Translations under genes and position numbers: made by a program
The notes under the pieces: model-generated
Seen by the model: only the letters and a program-made list of their open reading frames with translations
Database searches by the model: none
What the model was told of the DNA's origin: nothing
Shown: one piece after another, positions 33,567 to 42,198 of the stretch
Layout of the letters: each line of letters starts with the position of its first letter
Numbering within the stretch: the stretch's first letter is position 1
Assembly: GCF_003319105.1 (NCBI RefSeq)
Contig: NZ_QOHH01000010.1
Span: forward strand, 118,116 to 182,115
Direction: 5' to 3'
Origin: Blastococcus sp. TF02-09
GTDB lineage: Bacteria > Actinomycetota > Actinomycetes > Mycobacteriales > Geodermatophilaceae
Length of the DNA: 64,000 nt

Positions 33567-36035
33567 TCAGCGCGACACCGGCTGCGGGGCTCGGGGTGCC
33601 GCCGGTTCGGGAGCGGGTGCCTCCGGGGCCTCGGGCAGCCGCAGCCGCTTGAGCAGCAGCGCGTTGACCGCGACCAGGAACGACGAGCCGGACATCGACA
33701 GCGCAGCAATCTCGGGCCGCAGGATTAGCCCGAACGCGGGCTCGAAGACCCCGGCGGCGATGGGTAGCGCGATCGCGTTGTAGCCGATCGCCCACCCGAG
33801 GTTCTGCCGCATCTTCCGCAGGGTGCCGCGCCCGATCTGCAAGGCGATCGGCACGTCGAGCGGGTCGGACCGCATGAGCACGACGTCGGCGGTCTCGATC
33901 GCGACGTCGGTTCCCGCGCCGATGGCGATGCCGAGGTCGGCCTGTGCCAGCGCCGGGGCGTCGTTGACGCCGTCGCCGACCATGGCCACCCGCTTGCCGG
34001 ACTGCTGCAACTCGGTGATCTTGGCGGCCTTGTCGCCGGGCAGGACCTCGGCGATGACGGTGTCGATGCCCAACTGGTCGGCGATTCGCCGGGCGGTGGC
34101 GGTGTTGTCGCCGCTGAGCATGACGACCTCCACCCCGGCCTCGTGCAGCGCGGCCACGGCCGCGACCGAGGTCTCCCGTGCAGCGTCGGCCAGCGCAATC
34201 ACCCCGACGGCGCGGCCATCCACCGCGACCAGCACCGCCGTCCGGCCGCTACCCGCCAACTCGTCCCGCCGGGCGCCCAGGGACCCGAGGTCGACGCCCT
34301 CATCGGCCATCAACTTCGCGTTGCCGACCAGCACCCGACGACCGTTCACTTCAGCGCTCGCTCCGTGGCCGGGCACGTTGCGGAACCGCTCGGCGGCCAG
34401 GACAGGGACGCCACGCGCCTGCGCCTCGCGGACGACGGCCTGGGCAAGCGGGTGCTCGGACTCCCGCTCGACGGCGGCGGCGAGGACGAGGAACTCGTCC
34501 TCGTTCATGCCCTCGACGACCACGTCGGTGACCTCCGGCTCGCCCTTGGTCAGGGTGCCGGTCTTGTCCATCACCACGGTGTCGATCCGGGCGGCGGCCT
34601 CCAGCGCGGTGGCGTTCTTGAATAGCACGCCTCGCTGGGCGCCGAGGCCGGTGCCGACCATGATCGCCGTCGGGGTGGCCAGGCCGAGCGCGTCGGGGCA
34701 GGTGATAACCACGACGGTGATCGCGAACAGCATGGCCATGGCGAACGAGGCCCCGGCCAGCAGCCACACCGCCAGGGTCAGGCCGCCGCCGATCAGCGCT
34801 ACCAGCACCAGCCAGAAGGCGGCGCGGTCTGCCAGCCGCTGGCCAGGCGCCTTGGAGTTCTGCGCCTGCTGGACCAGGGCGACGATCTGTGCGAGTGCGG
34901 TGTCCGCGCCCACCTTCGTGGCGCGCACCCGCAGGGTGCCGGTGGTGTTGACCGAGGCGCCGATGACTTCCGAGCCGGTGGCCTTGTGTACCGGCAGGCT
35001 CTCGCCGGTGACCATGGACTCGTCGACCTCGGACCCGCCGTCCTCCACGACGCCGTCCACCGGAATCTTCGAGCCGGGCCGGATGAGCAGCAGGTCGCCG
35101 GTGACGACGTCGGCGGTGGGCACCTCGACCGGCTGGCCGTCGCGGATAACGACCGCCCGAGGTGGCGCCAACTCCAGCAGCGCCCGGATGGCGTCGTTCG
35201 CGCCGCCACGGGCGCGCATCTCGAACCAGTGGCCGAGCAGCACGAAGGCGGTCAGCACGGTGGCGGCCTCGTAGAAGACCTCACCGCCCCCGGTGAGCGT
35301 GATGATCAGGCTGTACAGCCAGCCCGCGCCGACCGCGACCGCGACCAGCACCATCATGTCCAGGGTGCGGGCGCGCAACGCGCGGTAGGCGCCGTCGAAG
35401 AAGATCCAGGCCGAGTAGAAGATCACCGGCAGCGACAGGATCAGCGAGAAGACGTCGTCGCGCAGCCCAAATGGGGCCGCCGCCTCGAAGCCGAGGACCT
35501 CTCGGCCGATCGGTGACCACAGCAGGATCGGGATCGACAGCAGCGCCGCGACCAAGAAGCGGTTGCGCATGTCGCGGGCCATGTCGTCCATCGACATCCC
35601 GGCGTGGTGACCGCCATGCCCCATCGCGTCCTGCGGCGTCATCCCCGCGTGCTCGCCATGCCCGGCGTGCTCGCCCTTGGGCTCTGCGGAGGCCGCCGTC
35701 ATGGCCGCGTGGTCGTGCGGTGCCACCGCGCTCACGGCGGGACGGTGACTGTCGTGTGCCATCGCCTGGTCACGCGGCTCAGCGGCCGGGTCGCACACGT
35801 GCTGCGGAACCGACTGTCCGGCGCAGTGGTAACCGCAGTCGCGCACCCAGCCCGCCAACTCCGCCACCGATGTGCGCGACGGGTCGTAAGTGACCGTCGC
35901 CGTCTGGGACACCGGATTCGCCTCGACGCTCAGCACGCCGGGGCGCCTGCCCAGCACGCTCTCCGCCACGGCCTTCTCCGAGGCCCAGTGCACGCCGGAG
36001 ACCTCCAGCACGGTGGTCTGATGCTGCGTTGGCAT
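33567..36035 (-). CDS. P1B-type heavy-metal (copper) ATPase with CPD motif
   Basis: Encodes 822 residues from the ATG at 36035. It is a metal-exporting ATPase of the inner membrane. The N-terminal HMA-like domain lacks CxxC ([12 protein letters not shown]) and is followed by a His/Met-rich segment ([20 protein letters not shown]). The actuator loop has TGES, the phosphorylation site is [11 protein letters not shown], the N-domain has [10 protein letters not shown] and the hinge is [10 protein letters not shown]. The transmembrane metal motif is [10 protein letters not shown] rather than the usual CPC. C-terminal membrane helices [20 protein letters not shown] complete it. A CsoR-like palindrome lies upstream. 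Confidence 0.9.
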   Translation of the reverse strand: MPTQHQTTVLEVSGVHWASEKAVAESVLGRRPGVLSVEANPVSQTATVTYDPSRTSVAELAGWVRDCGYHCAGQSVPQHVCDPAAEPRDQAMAHDSHRPAVSAVAPHDHAAMTAASAEPKGEHAGHGEHAGMTPQDAMGHGGHHAGMSMDDMARDMRNRFLVAALLSIPILLWSPIGREVLGFEAAAPFGLRDDVFSLILSLPVIFYSAWIFFDGAYRALRARTLDMMVLVAVAVGAGWLYSLIITLTGGGEVFYEAATVLTAFVLLGHWFEMRARGGANDAIRALLELAPPRAVVIRDGQPVEVPTADVVTGDLLLIRPGSKIPVDGVVEDGGSEVDESMVTGESLPVHKATGSEVIGASVNTTGTLRVRATKVGADTALAQIVALVQQAQNSKAPGQRLADRAAFWLVLVALIGGGLTLAVWLLAGASFAMAMLFAITVVVITCPDALGLATPTAIMVGTGLGAQRGVLFKNATALEAAARIDTVVMDKTGTLTKGEPEVTDVVVEGMNEDEFLVLAAAVERESEHPLAQAVVREAQARGVPVLAAERFRNVPGHGASAEVNGRRVLVGNAKLMADEGVDLGSLGARRDELAGSGRTAVLVAVDGRAVGVIALADAARETSVAAVAALHEAGVEVVMLSGDNTATARRIADQLGIDTVIAEVLPGDKAAKITELQQSGKRVAMVGDGVNDAPALAQADLGIAIGAGTDVAIETADVVLMRSDPLDVPIALQIGRGTLRKMRQNLGWAIGYNAIALPIAAGVFEPAFGLILRPEIAALSMSGSSFLVAVNALLLKRLRLPEAPEAPAPEPAAPRAPQPVSR

Positions 36036-36080
36036 GACCCGCTCCCTCTCGTCGGTGGGCTGTGCCGCCTCCAAGGCTAG

Positions 36081-36095
36081 TACCCCCAGGGGGTA
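36081..36095. promoter_or_regulatory. CsoR-like palindrome upstream of the copper ATPase
   Basis: Perfect symmetric site TACCCCC-A-GGGGGTA, 46 bases before the ATPase start. It resembles CsoR-type copper operators. No csoR gene is visible in the window, so the regulator would act in trans or the ArsR proteins here would serve. Confidence 0.6.
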
Positions 36096-36270
36096 TTCCA
36101 CCAGGCCGAAAGTTCTTCGGTCGAGGTCATCATCGGACCGGCACGCCAGCGGCAGGCGCTCTCTCAGCACGGCAGCGGGACGCGGTCCCGCAGAGCCCAA
36201 AGCGAGGAGCGAAGAGATCAAGCCGTGCTGCCCCGGCAGCCGACGGGCCAGAGATGCGCCAGCGCGGGGG

Positions 36271-37140
36271 TCAGCCCGCGTAGCGGGTGTTGAACGAGGT
36301 GCCGCCGTCGGTGCTCACGAGGATGGTCGCCGGAGACACCGCGACGTAGATGCTCTCGACACCGTCTCGGTTGTCGACGAGCAGTGCTTCGGGCTCCGCC
36401 TGGACCGACCCCTGCTCGGCCCAGGTCGTTCCGCCGTCGGTCGACTCGTGAACGGCGCCGTCCGGCGTGACTCCGTAGAGCGACGAGGTGGCGGGCCAGG
36501 CCAGCACGGTGACGCCGGGAGCAGCCGGGACGGCCGTCCAGGTCCGACCGCCGTCGCCGCTGCGCAGCAGGCCCTGCTCGGTGGTCGCCAGAAGCACCTC
36601 GGGGTCCTCGGGGTGTACGGCCAGGTCGCGCAGGTTCAGGGTGCTGCGGGTGTCCCAGGTCCGCCCCTCATCGGCGGAGACGAGCAGGCGGCCGGTCGTG
36701 GCGTCCCAGCCGTAGATGCGCCCGTGTGCCACGCGGAGGGCGTGGAAGTCGACCTCACCGCCGAGGGAGACGATGTCCCACGTCTCTCCGGCGTCACTGC
36801 TGCGGATCAGGCCCAGGTGTGTCGGCAGGTCCTGCTCCTGGAGGTCCGGATGACCCGAGCCGACGAAGGTGTTCGGCCCGGCCACGGTGAACCCCATGGT
36901 GTCCTGGTAGCGGTCCGCGACCCGTTCCGCGTCGCCGTCTTCGGGCACTCGGAAGAGGCCGAAGTGGGTGGCCGCATAGAGCAAGCCGTCAGCGGGATCT
37001 ACGCCGAGCCCGTGCACATGCTCCATCCCGACGTCCACTGCGGACCGAGGCGCGGGGGTGTCCGAACGTTCGGTCGTACAGGCGGTCAGCGACAGCGTCA
37101 GTCCGCCTGCAAGGGCGAGAGCGGCGCACCGGCGGAGCAA
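36271..37140 (-). CDS. BNR/sialidase-like repeat lipoprotein (F510_1955 type)
   Basis: Encodes 289 residues, apparently from a TTG at 37140. The lipobox LTAC (Cys21) predicts a lipoprotein. The protein is a beta-propeller of Asp-box repeats ([45 protein letters not shown]), starting [13 protein letters not shown]. Such F510_1955-type proteins are found next to copper and CDF genes in actinobacteria. No catalytic residues are evident and the function is unknown. It is 235 bases upstream of the ATPase on the same strand. Confidence 0.8.
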   Translation of the reverse strand: MLRRCAALALAGGLTLSLTACTTERSDTPAPRSAVDVGMEHVHGLGVDPADGLLYAATHFGLFRVPEDGDAERVADRYQDTMGFTVAGPNTFVGSGHPDLQEQDLPTHLGLIRSSDAGETWDIVSLGGEVDFHALRVAHGRIYGWDATTGRLLVSADEGRTWDTRSTLNLRDLAVHPEDPEVLLATTEQGLLRSGDGGRTWTAVPAAPGVTVLAWPATSSLYGVTPDGAVHESTDGGTTWAEQGSVQAEPEALLVDNRDGVESIYVAVSPATILVSTDGGTSFNTRYAG

Positions 37141-37240
37141 GGAGGTCTCCCGTCAAGTCAGGGGGTGCGTCGGGCGTGACGCCGCCCGAGCCTACGAGGC
37201 TGCCCTGAGGTCAATCCGTGGCGTCGCAGGGGGCATCCGA

Positions 37241-37864
37241 TCAGACGATGCGGGCCTGGGCCGAGTTCGAGGAGTCGCGGCCGACGCCGGGCACGAACCG
37301 GCCGGTCCGCGCGGCATACGCGACATACGCGCCACCGTGCACCCGGTGCAGATAGGGCTCCTCGACGGCGCGGACCTGCAACTCCACAGCGGCGATCAGC
37401 GCGGCGAGCGCGGCAGCGCTGACCCAGGTCGGCACCAGCAGCAGCATGCCGAACTGGGCGAGCGCCATCGCGGTGAAGATTGGGTTGCGGACGTAGCCGA
37501 AGACCCCGGTAGTGACCAGGTCGGTCCGCTCGGCCTCATCGACGCCGATCCGCCAGGACGCACCCATCCCGGTCTGTCCGGCCAGCGTGGCGGCGAACCC
37601 GGCTAGCGCCAGGACTAGCCCGACGGCGGCGACGACGGGGTGCGGGTCGGCGGGCACGGTGCCGGTCACGGCCAGCAGCGGACCGGCCAAGCCGAGCACG
37701 ATCGCGGCGATGAACAGCACGCCGCCCCACCAGCCCGCCTCGGCCGGGGTGCCGGAGATGCCCCGGAAGCCAGTGCTGCCGGTGCGGCGGTGCTGGACCC
37801 ACGACCGGACACCGAACAGCACCACGAGCGCGACGACGTACAGGACGAGTGCGACGGTGCTCAT
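37241..37864 (-). CDS. ICMT-like membrane methyltransferase
   Basis: Encodes 207 residues with four to five membrane helices. The C-terminal part, TDLVTTGVFGYVRNPIFTA and EPYLHRVHGGAYVAYAARTGRFVPG, is the isoprenylcysteine carboxyl methyltransferase-family motif that binds SAM. In bacteria these genes often sit beside metal exporters, with no known substrate. Its ATG overlaps the CDF stop (ATGA), forming a coupled cmtR-type/CDF/ICMT operon. Confidence 0.83.
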   Translation of the reverse strand: MSTVALVLYVVALVVLFGVRSWVQHRRTGSTGFRGISGTPAEAGWWGGVLFIAAIVLGLAGPLLAVTGTVPADPHPVVAAVGLVLALAGFAATLAGQTGMGASWRIGVDEAERTDLVTTGVFGYVRNPIFTAMALAQFGMLLLVPTWVSAAALAALIAAVELQVRAVEEPYLHRVHGGAYVAYAARTGRFVPGVGRDSSNSAQARIV

Positions 37865-38637
37865 CGGGTCCGCTCTCTTGTGGTGATCTGGAGGAGGTTC
37901 TGCGGATCGGCGACGGCGGCGGGTGTGCAACAGCCGTCGGTGCAGCCGTCCGCGCAAGCGCAGCCGCCGGTGGAGCCCTCGCTGCTGGAGTCCGCGCCGG
38001 GGCGGCCGGGGGCGCAGCAGCCCTCGCCCTGCCATGCCTCGATGCCCTCGCGCACGGCGACGGCGGCGATGATCAGCCCGGCGATCGGGTCGGCCCAGCC
38101 CCAGCCCAGCGTCGCGTTGAGCACCAGCCCGACGAGCAGTACGGCCGACAGGTACGTGCACAGCAGCGTCTGGGCGGAGTCGGCGACGACCGCGTGCGAG
38201 CCGAGCGCGCGGCCGGTGCGGCGCTGCGCCCAGGACAGGAACGGCATGATGATCAGCGAGGCGATTGCGAGGCCGATGCCGACCGGCGACGCTTCGGGCT
38301 CGCCGCCGAAGAACAGCGCACGAACCGACTCGAAGGTCACGTACGCGGCCAGCGCGAAGAACGAGAACGCCATCAGCCGCAGCGCCTGCCGCTCGCGGGA
38401 CTCGGGCAGCCGGTGACGGAACTGCCACAGGATGATCAGCCCGCTGGAGACCTCGACGACCGAGTCCAGGCCGAAGCCGATGAGCGCGACCGATCCGGCG
38501 GCGATGCCCGCCGCGACCGCGATGATCGCCTCGAAGACGTTGTAGGTGACCGATGCCCCGGCCAGCAGTTGCGCACGGCGCCCGAGCCGGGTGCGCTCGG
38601 CGGCGGTCAGCGTCGGGTGCTCGTGGGTGACGGTCAC
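37861..38637 (-). CDS. cation diffusion facilitator (heavy-metal exporter)
   Basis: Encodes 258 residues from the GTG at 38637, which overlaps the sensor's stop (GTGA). It has six membrane helices; GFGLDSVVEVSSG in helix 2 and AVVADSAQTLLCTYLS in helix 5 carry the Asp residues expected to form the metal site. The C-terminal cytosolic tail is short but very Cys-rich (GCACADGCTDGCC), unusual for CDF proteins, and could bind Cd, Pb or Cu. Being coupled to a CmtR-like sensor, its likely cargo is Cd(II)/Pb(II) or Zn(II). Confidence 0.87.
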   Translation of the reverse strand: MTVTHEHPTLTAAERTRLGRRAQLLAGASVTYNVFEAIIAVAAGIAAGSVALIGFGLDSVVEVSSGLIILWQFRHRLPESRERQALRLMAFSFFALAAYVTFESVRALFFGGEPEASPVGIGLAIASLIIMPFLSWAQRRTGRALGSHAVVADSAQTLLCTYLSAVLLVGLVLNATLGWGWADPIAGLIIAAVAVREGIEAWQGEGCCAPGRPGADSSSEGSTGGCACADGCTDGCCTPAAVADPQNLLQITTRERTR

Positions 38638-39008
38638 CGGGCCGCTTCCTCTCCGTAGGTCGGGCACAACGCGACGGCATCGCCGGTCGCGGCCAGCAGG
38701 CGTTCGGCCGCAGACAGCACGTCAAGCAGGGTCGCGGTGTGGTTCAGCGACCACATCGACGCACGGCCCTGCGGGCGGGAGGTCACCAGGCCGCAGTCCC
38801 GCAGGCACGCGAGGTGCGCCGAGACGGTGGACTGGGCCAGCCCTAGGTGGGTGGTCAGGTCGACGACCTTGTGCTCGCCCAGGGTGAGGTGACGCAGGAT
38901 CGCGAGCCGCGCCGTGTCGCCGAGGCTGCGGAACATGCATGCCGCAGCGGATAGGGCTGTGGTCTCGTTGACCGCAGTCTCAGTGCTAGCGCTTAGATCC
39001 GCTTTCAT
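38634..39008 (-). CDS. CmtR-like ArsR-family Cd/Pb sensor
   Basis: Encodes 124 residues from the ATG at 39008; a GTG two codons earlier is an alternative. The winged helix reads FRSLGDTARLAILRHLTLGEH, then LAQSTVSAHLACLRDCGLVTS. The recognition helix holds CLRDC (two Cys four apart) and a third Cys lies in ALCPTYG near the C-terminus. This is the three-cysteine arrangement of mycobacterial CmtR, which releases DNA on binding Cd(II) or Pb(II). It is the first gene of the CDF operon. I see no clear palindrome in the 170 bases upstream. Confidence 0.87.
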   Translation of the reverse strand: MKADLSASTETAVNETTALSAAACMFRSLGDTARLAILRHLTLGEHKVVDLTTHLGLAQSTVSAHLACLRDCGLVTSRPQGRASMWSLNHTATLLDVLSAAERLLAATGDAVALCPTYGEEAAR

Positions 39009-39178
39009 CGACACGCGGCGATGATAGCGACCGTGCTGGATGGAGATGCAAGATGTCAGTCTGAACAGGTAGGCATCGGTGACCCGATCGGGTGGCCCTA
39101 CGCCTGTAGATGTGGACGCCTAGTGCCGACGTCCATGATGTGACTTCGCAGGTCAAGCGGACGGGAGGGAGGGTCTCG

Positions 39179-40288
39179 ATGGTCGACCGCAAGCGCGAGG
39201 CGGAGATGACCCGCTTCGACTCCTTGCTCTGGCAGTTCGCTGACCTGGGGCAAGACCTCGGCTCCCTCACCGACTCGGTCAGCCGCGCGTCCGGTTCACC
39301 GACCGAGGCGATCGCCGTCGAGACGGTGATCGCTGGCGAGGAGAACCCAATCGCAGTGATCTCGGAGGTTGTCGAGGGCGACCTGCTGACGGTCGGATTG
39401 GTGTCGCTGCTTCGGGTCGTCGATGAGCGCGGTCCGTTCGTGCTCGGCGCGTGGCCGACCGCGCACGAAGGCGTGTTCCACCTCGTGGGTAGCGTCCCAA
39501 CGACCGATCCTCGCTGGCAGAGGGTCGAGCGGTGGGTCGCCAACGTCGCTCCCGAGGTCGTCCCGGTCTTCCTCGACCACTATGACTTCACCGACATCGG
39601 CACAGCCCTCTCGGAGTTCGGTGAGGTAGAGGTCAGCCGACTGACCGCCCGCAAGCGCTCCGACCAGTCCTCGCTGAACCGTGGCTGGGCTGCCCGCTCG
39701 GGCTCCCTGCGCCCGTCGCACCATGAGGCCATCGGCAATGCCGAGGCCGAGGGTGCATCGGTGCGCACCCTGACGCTGCACATCGCCGACCGGATCAGCC
39801 TGCACCTGCGTCGGCGCGCTGGTGCCACCTTCTATACCGGCGACTTCGTCCTGTTCGACCGCATCGTCCTCGGCCGTCTGGCCACTGCGGCGAACCGGCG
39901 TCGCGCCCTCATGGCCGGACGCCAGCGCCAGATCGACGCCCCACCTCCGGAGCCGATCACCATCCGACTGCCAGGACCAATCCTGGTCGACGCGGAGGCC
40001 ACGGGAGAGGTCCTCGCTGAACTTGAGCGGCAGCGCGGCATCGCGATCGCGGTCCTGCACCGCAACCCTTACCTGCACGTCGTAGTTACCGACTACTCGG
40101 ACGGCTCCAACTTCGACGTCTTCGTGACCACCCCGGACGCCATCGAGGTACACCCCGGCTTCCGATCCAGTCTCGGCGCGCTCACCCGCCTCGCGCAGAG
40201 CCTCGGCGACCGCTTCGAAGCCCTAGAGATCACCGAAGCGGCACCGCCGGAGCCCGTGTCGCTCGACGACCTGGTCGCGCCGTTCTGA
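39179..40288 (+). CDS. unknown protein A of a two-gene unit
   Basis: Encodes 369 residues; the ATG at 39179 has an unusually strong GGGAGGGAGGG upstream. I do not recognise a family. It appears to be an all-cytosolic alpha/beta protein. An N-terminal segment contains DSLLWQFADLGQDLGSLTDS, a central basic stretch ARKRSDQSSLNRGWAARSG is followed by helical ISLHLRRRAGATFY, and the C-terminal domain has IAIAVLHRNPYLHVVVTDYSD. The next gene starts one base after its stop, so the two are a unit. It lies between the metal cargo and the recombinase operon. Confidence 0.7.
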   Translation: MVDRKREAEMTRFDSLLWQFADLGQDLGSLTDSVSRASGSPTEAIAVETVIAGEENPIAVISEVVEGDLLTVGLVSLLRVVDERGPFVLGAWPTAHEGVFHLVGSVPTTDPRWQRVERWVANVAPEVVPVFLDHYDFTDIGTALSEFGEVEVSRLTARKRSDQSSLNRGWAARSGSLRPSHHEAIGNAEAEGASVRTLTLHIADRISLHLRRRAGATFYTGDFVLFDRIVLGRLATAANRRRALMAGRQRQIDAPPPEPITIRLPGPILVDAEATGEVLAELERQRGIAIAVLHRNPYLHVVVTDYSDGSNFDVFVTTPDAIEVHPGFRSSLGALTRLAQSLGDRFEALEITEAAPPEPVSLDDLVAPF

Positions 40289-40289
40289 C

Positions 40290-41303
40290 GTGACTACGTC
40301 CTCACCGCCCGGTGCCGCCGAACAGGCGCTGCTGACCGAGTACGAGACGTACGACCAGCACGTCGACGTGGTCTCAGCGTTGGAGTGGCTGTTCACCGAC
40401 CCCGCCGTGAAGGGCATGCCCGCCACGGTCAGCCACTTCGAGCGGTTCCCCCGCATTCCGGTCGCAGGCAAGCGAGACCCCCTGACGCCGGACTTCACGG
40501 TGCTCTTCAGCGACGGCAGTGCCGTCATCGGCGAGATTGCCAAGTTGGCGCTGCACGAGAACAGCCTGGACAAGGTCTGCGCCCAGATCGGCGGCTACGC
40601 CGTCCTCGACCGCGTTCCAGATGGACGTGGTGGGCTGGCTGCGGTGTCCCACCTCGACGTGATGCTGCTCGTGGAGGCCCAGGTCGGTCTCCCCGCGATC
40701 CGCCGCGTGATCAAGGAGCGCTACCTCGACCCCGAGCATCCCTACAAGCCGCCCCGGCCTCCCTGTATCGGCCAGTTCTTCCGCACCGAGTCGGTGTACA
40801 CGCTCCAGCGACTGCCCGACCCGGACAACGGCGTCCTCTACAGCGGCCAGCGAGAGCCGCACATCGGTGCCCGCCTCGACGAGGGGCTCAACATCAAGGC
40901 CAGCCACTTCGTCGCCACCAAGGCGCACCGTGCCTTCATCAACGATCCGATCAAGCCGCTCTACCTGGCCACCCACCTGTGGACTCGCACCTGGCCCACC
41001 CAGTTCGGCGGCGGGCGGGAGGACATCACCGTCGAAGAGAAGGCCACCACCACACTCCTTCAGAAGCAGTACGGCGTCGGCGGGATCACCGTGGTCCGCC
41101 GAGCCCTCGAACTACTGGAACGAGCCGGACTTGCCGCCAACCAGGGGGACGGCACGTGGATCGTCTCCCGCAAACTGCTCGGCCGATCTGGCGAACGAGA
41201 CGTGCACAAGATCATCGCGCGACGGGCGACGACCAAGCCGACTCGCCTAGTCCCACGCCGACCGGCGCCCAAGTCGGCCGCCTCGCAGGACACGCTGTTC
41301 TGA
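40290..41303 (+). CDS. unknown protein B, nuclease-like core plus winged helix
   Basis: Encodes 337 residues from a GTG one base after the upstream stop. The segment LTPDFTVLFSDGSAVIGEIAK resembles the PD-(D/E)XK nuclease core (Pro-Asp, then a beta strand ending Glu-x-x-Lys), but the spacing Glu-Ile-Ala-Lys is not the strict E-x-K, so activity is uncertain. The C-terminal 80 residues (LQKQYGVGGITVVRRALEL and LAANQGDGTWIVSRK) look like a winged helix. A TnsA-like or defence nuclease role is possible. It is convergent with the recombinase operon, 59 bases apart. Confidence 0.7.
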   Translation: MTTSSPPGAAEQALLTEYETYDQHVDVVSALEWLFTDPAVKGMPATVSHFERFPRIPVAGKRDPLTPDFTVLFSDGSAVIGEIAKLALHENSLDKVCAQIGGYAVLDRVPDGRGGLAAVSHLDVMLLVEAQVGLPAIRRVIKERYLDPEHPYKPPRPPCIGQFFRTESVYTLQRLPDPDNGVLYSGQREPHIGARLDEGLNIKASHFVATKAHRAFINDPIKPLYLATHLWTRTWPTQFGGGREDITVEEKATTTLLQKQYGVGGITVVRRALELLERAGLAANQGDGTWIVSRKLLGRSGERDVHKIIARRATTKPTRLVPRRPAPKSAASQDTLF

Positions 41304-41362
41304 CGAACGCGGCCCCGCACACGCTCTGGCCATGGGCCTCGCGGATGCGGCGCGCGGGCTAG

Positions 41363-41887
41363 TCAGTCCACGATCACCGGACGCCCCGCTACACGAAGCG
41401 GAGCGCTGACTCCGGCCAGACGTCGCGGCCCGGACTCCAACTCATCGATCCGGTCCTGCGCGGCAGCCAGCCGTTCCTCCAGCACCTCGGCCCGCTGCGC
41501 CGCCGTAGCCCAGTTCCGTTCTGCCTTGTCGAATGCGGCCACCGCTACGGCGAGGTTCTCCACGTACTGGTCGTTCAACGCCTCCAGGCGGGCGACGTCC
41601 TCGGTTCGTTGGCGCAGCCGCTGCTCCAGGGCGCCGATCCGTTCACGCAGCCGGAGGACGTAGGCGGGCTCCTCCTGCTCCCCGGATTCTGCGACGCGCC
41701 GGTAGAACAAGTCCTTGAGGTCGGTGTGCTTCTGCGTGAGGCAGTGCCGCTTGACACCCGCCTCCTCGGCGAGGTCCTTGACCGTCAGTTTCCGAGTGGT
41801 CTGCCCGTTGAGCAGTCGGTCCATGGCTAACAAGATGGCTTGCCGCTCCTGCTCGTCGGACGTCCTCGCCGAACCAGAGGTGGTCAT
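41363..41887 (-). CDS. TnpC/DUF6262-like recombinase accessory protein
   Basis: Encodes 174 residues. The N-terminal HTH segment (LLNGQTTRKLTVKDLAEEAG, then VKRHCLTQKHTDLKDLFYRR) is followed by a long coiled coil (LRERIGALEQRLRQRTEDVA to LEERLAAAQDRIDELE). This is the layout of DUF6262 proteins such as Tn554 TnpC, which orient or stimulate transposition by the partner integrases. The start overlaps the previous stop (ATGA), and it is the last gene of the five-gene recombinase operon. Confidence 0.8.
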   Translation of the reverse strand: MTTSGSARTSDEQERQAILLAMDRLLNGQTTRKLTVKDLAEEAGVKRHCLTQKHTDLKDLFYRRVAESGEQEEPAYVLRLRERIGALEQRLRQRTEDVARLEALNDQYVENLAVAVAAFDKAERNWATAAQRAEVLEERLAAAQDRIDELESGPRRLAGVSAPLRVAGRPVIVD

Positions 41888-42198
41888 CCGGAGGTCCCAC
41901 TCCCTCGCTCACTCGGGGCGGCGCCCGCGACAACCCGATCAGATCGTGACGGCGTGAGGTCACGCTTTTCGGCCGCCGTGGCGAATCGGGCACTCACCCG
42001 GAACCGTGCGAGCAGCCGCTCCACCTGCACTACCGACAGGCCCACCTCCCGCATCAGGTCACGGCGCAGCCGGACCTGACGGTTGAACGCCTGGCGGCAG
42101 GCGTCGCCGCAGAACCGGCGTGCGCGACCCGGACGACGCTCAGCGTGCAGCAACTCGGCGCCACAGTGTTCACACCAGCCGGGCAGGTCCGCCGCCAT
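41884..42198 (-). CDS. small zinc-finger protein of the recombinase operon
   Basis: Encodes 104 residues. The N-terminal CEHCGAELLHA and CGDACRQAFNRQVR give a four-cysteine zinc finger of the FCS/MYM kind, followed by a basic helical segment (LRRDLMREVGLSVVQVERLL). The C-terminus is Arg/Ser-rich. It probably contacts DNA or the recombinases. Its start overlaps the third integrase stop by one base (TGATG) and its stop overlaps the DUF6262 start by four, showing strict coupling. Not seen in classical Tn554. Confidence 0.75.
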   Translation of the reverse strand: MAADLPGWCEHCGAELLHAERRPGRARRFCGDACRQAFNRQVRLRRDLMREVGLSVVQVERLLARFRVSARFATAAEKRDLTPSRSDRVVAGAAPSERGSGTSG

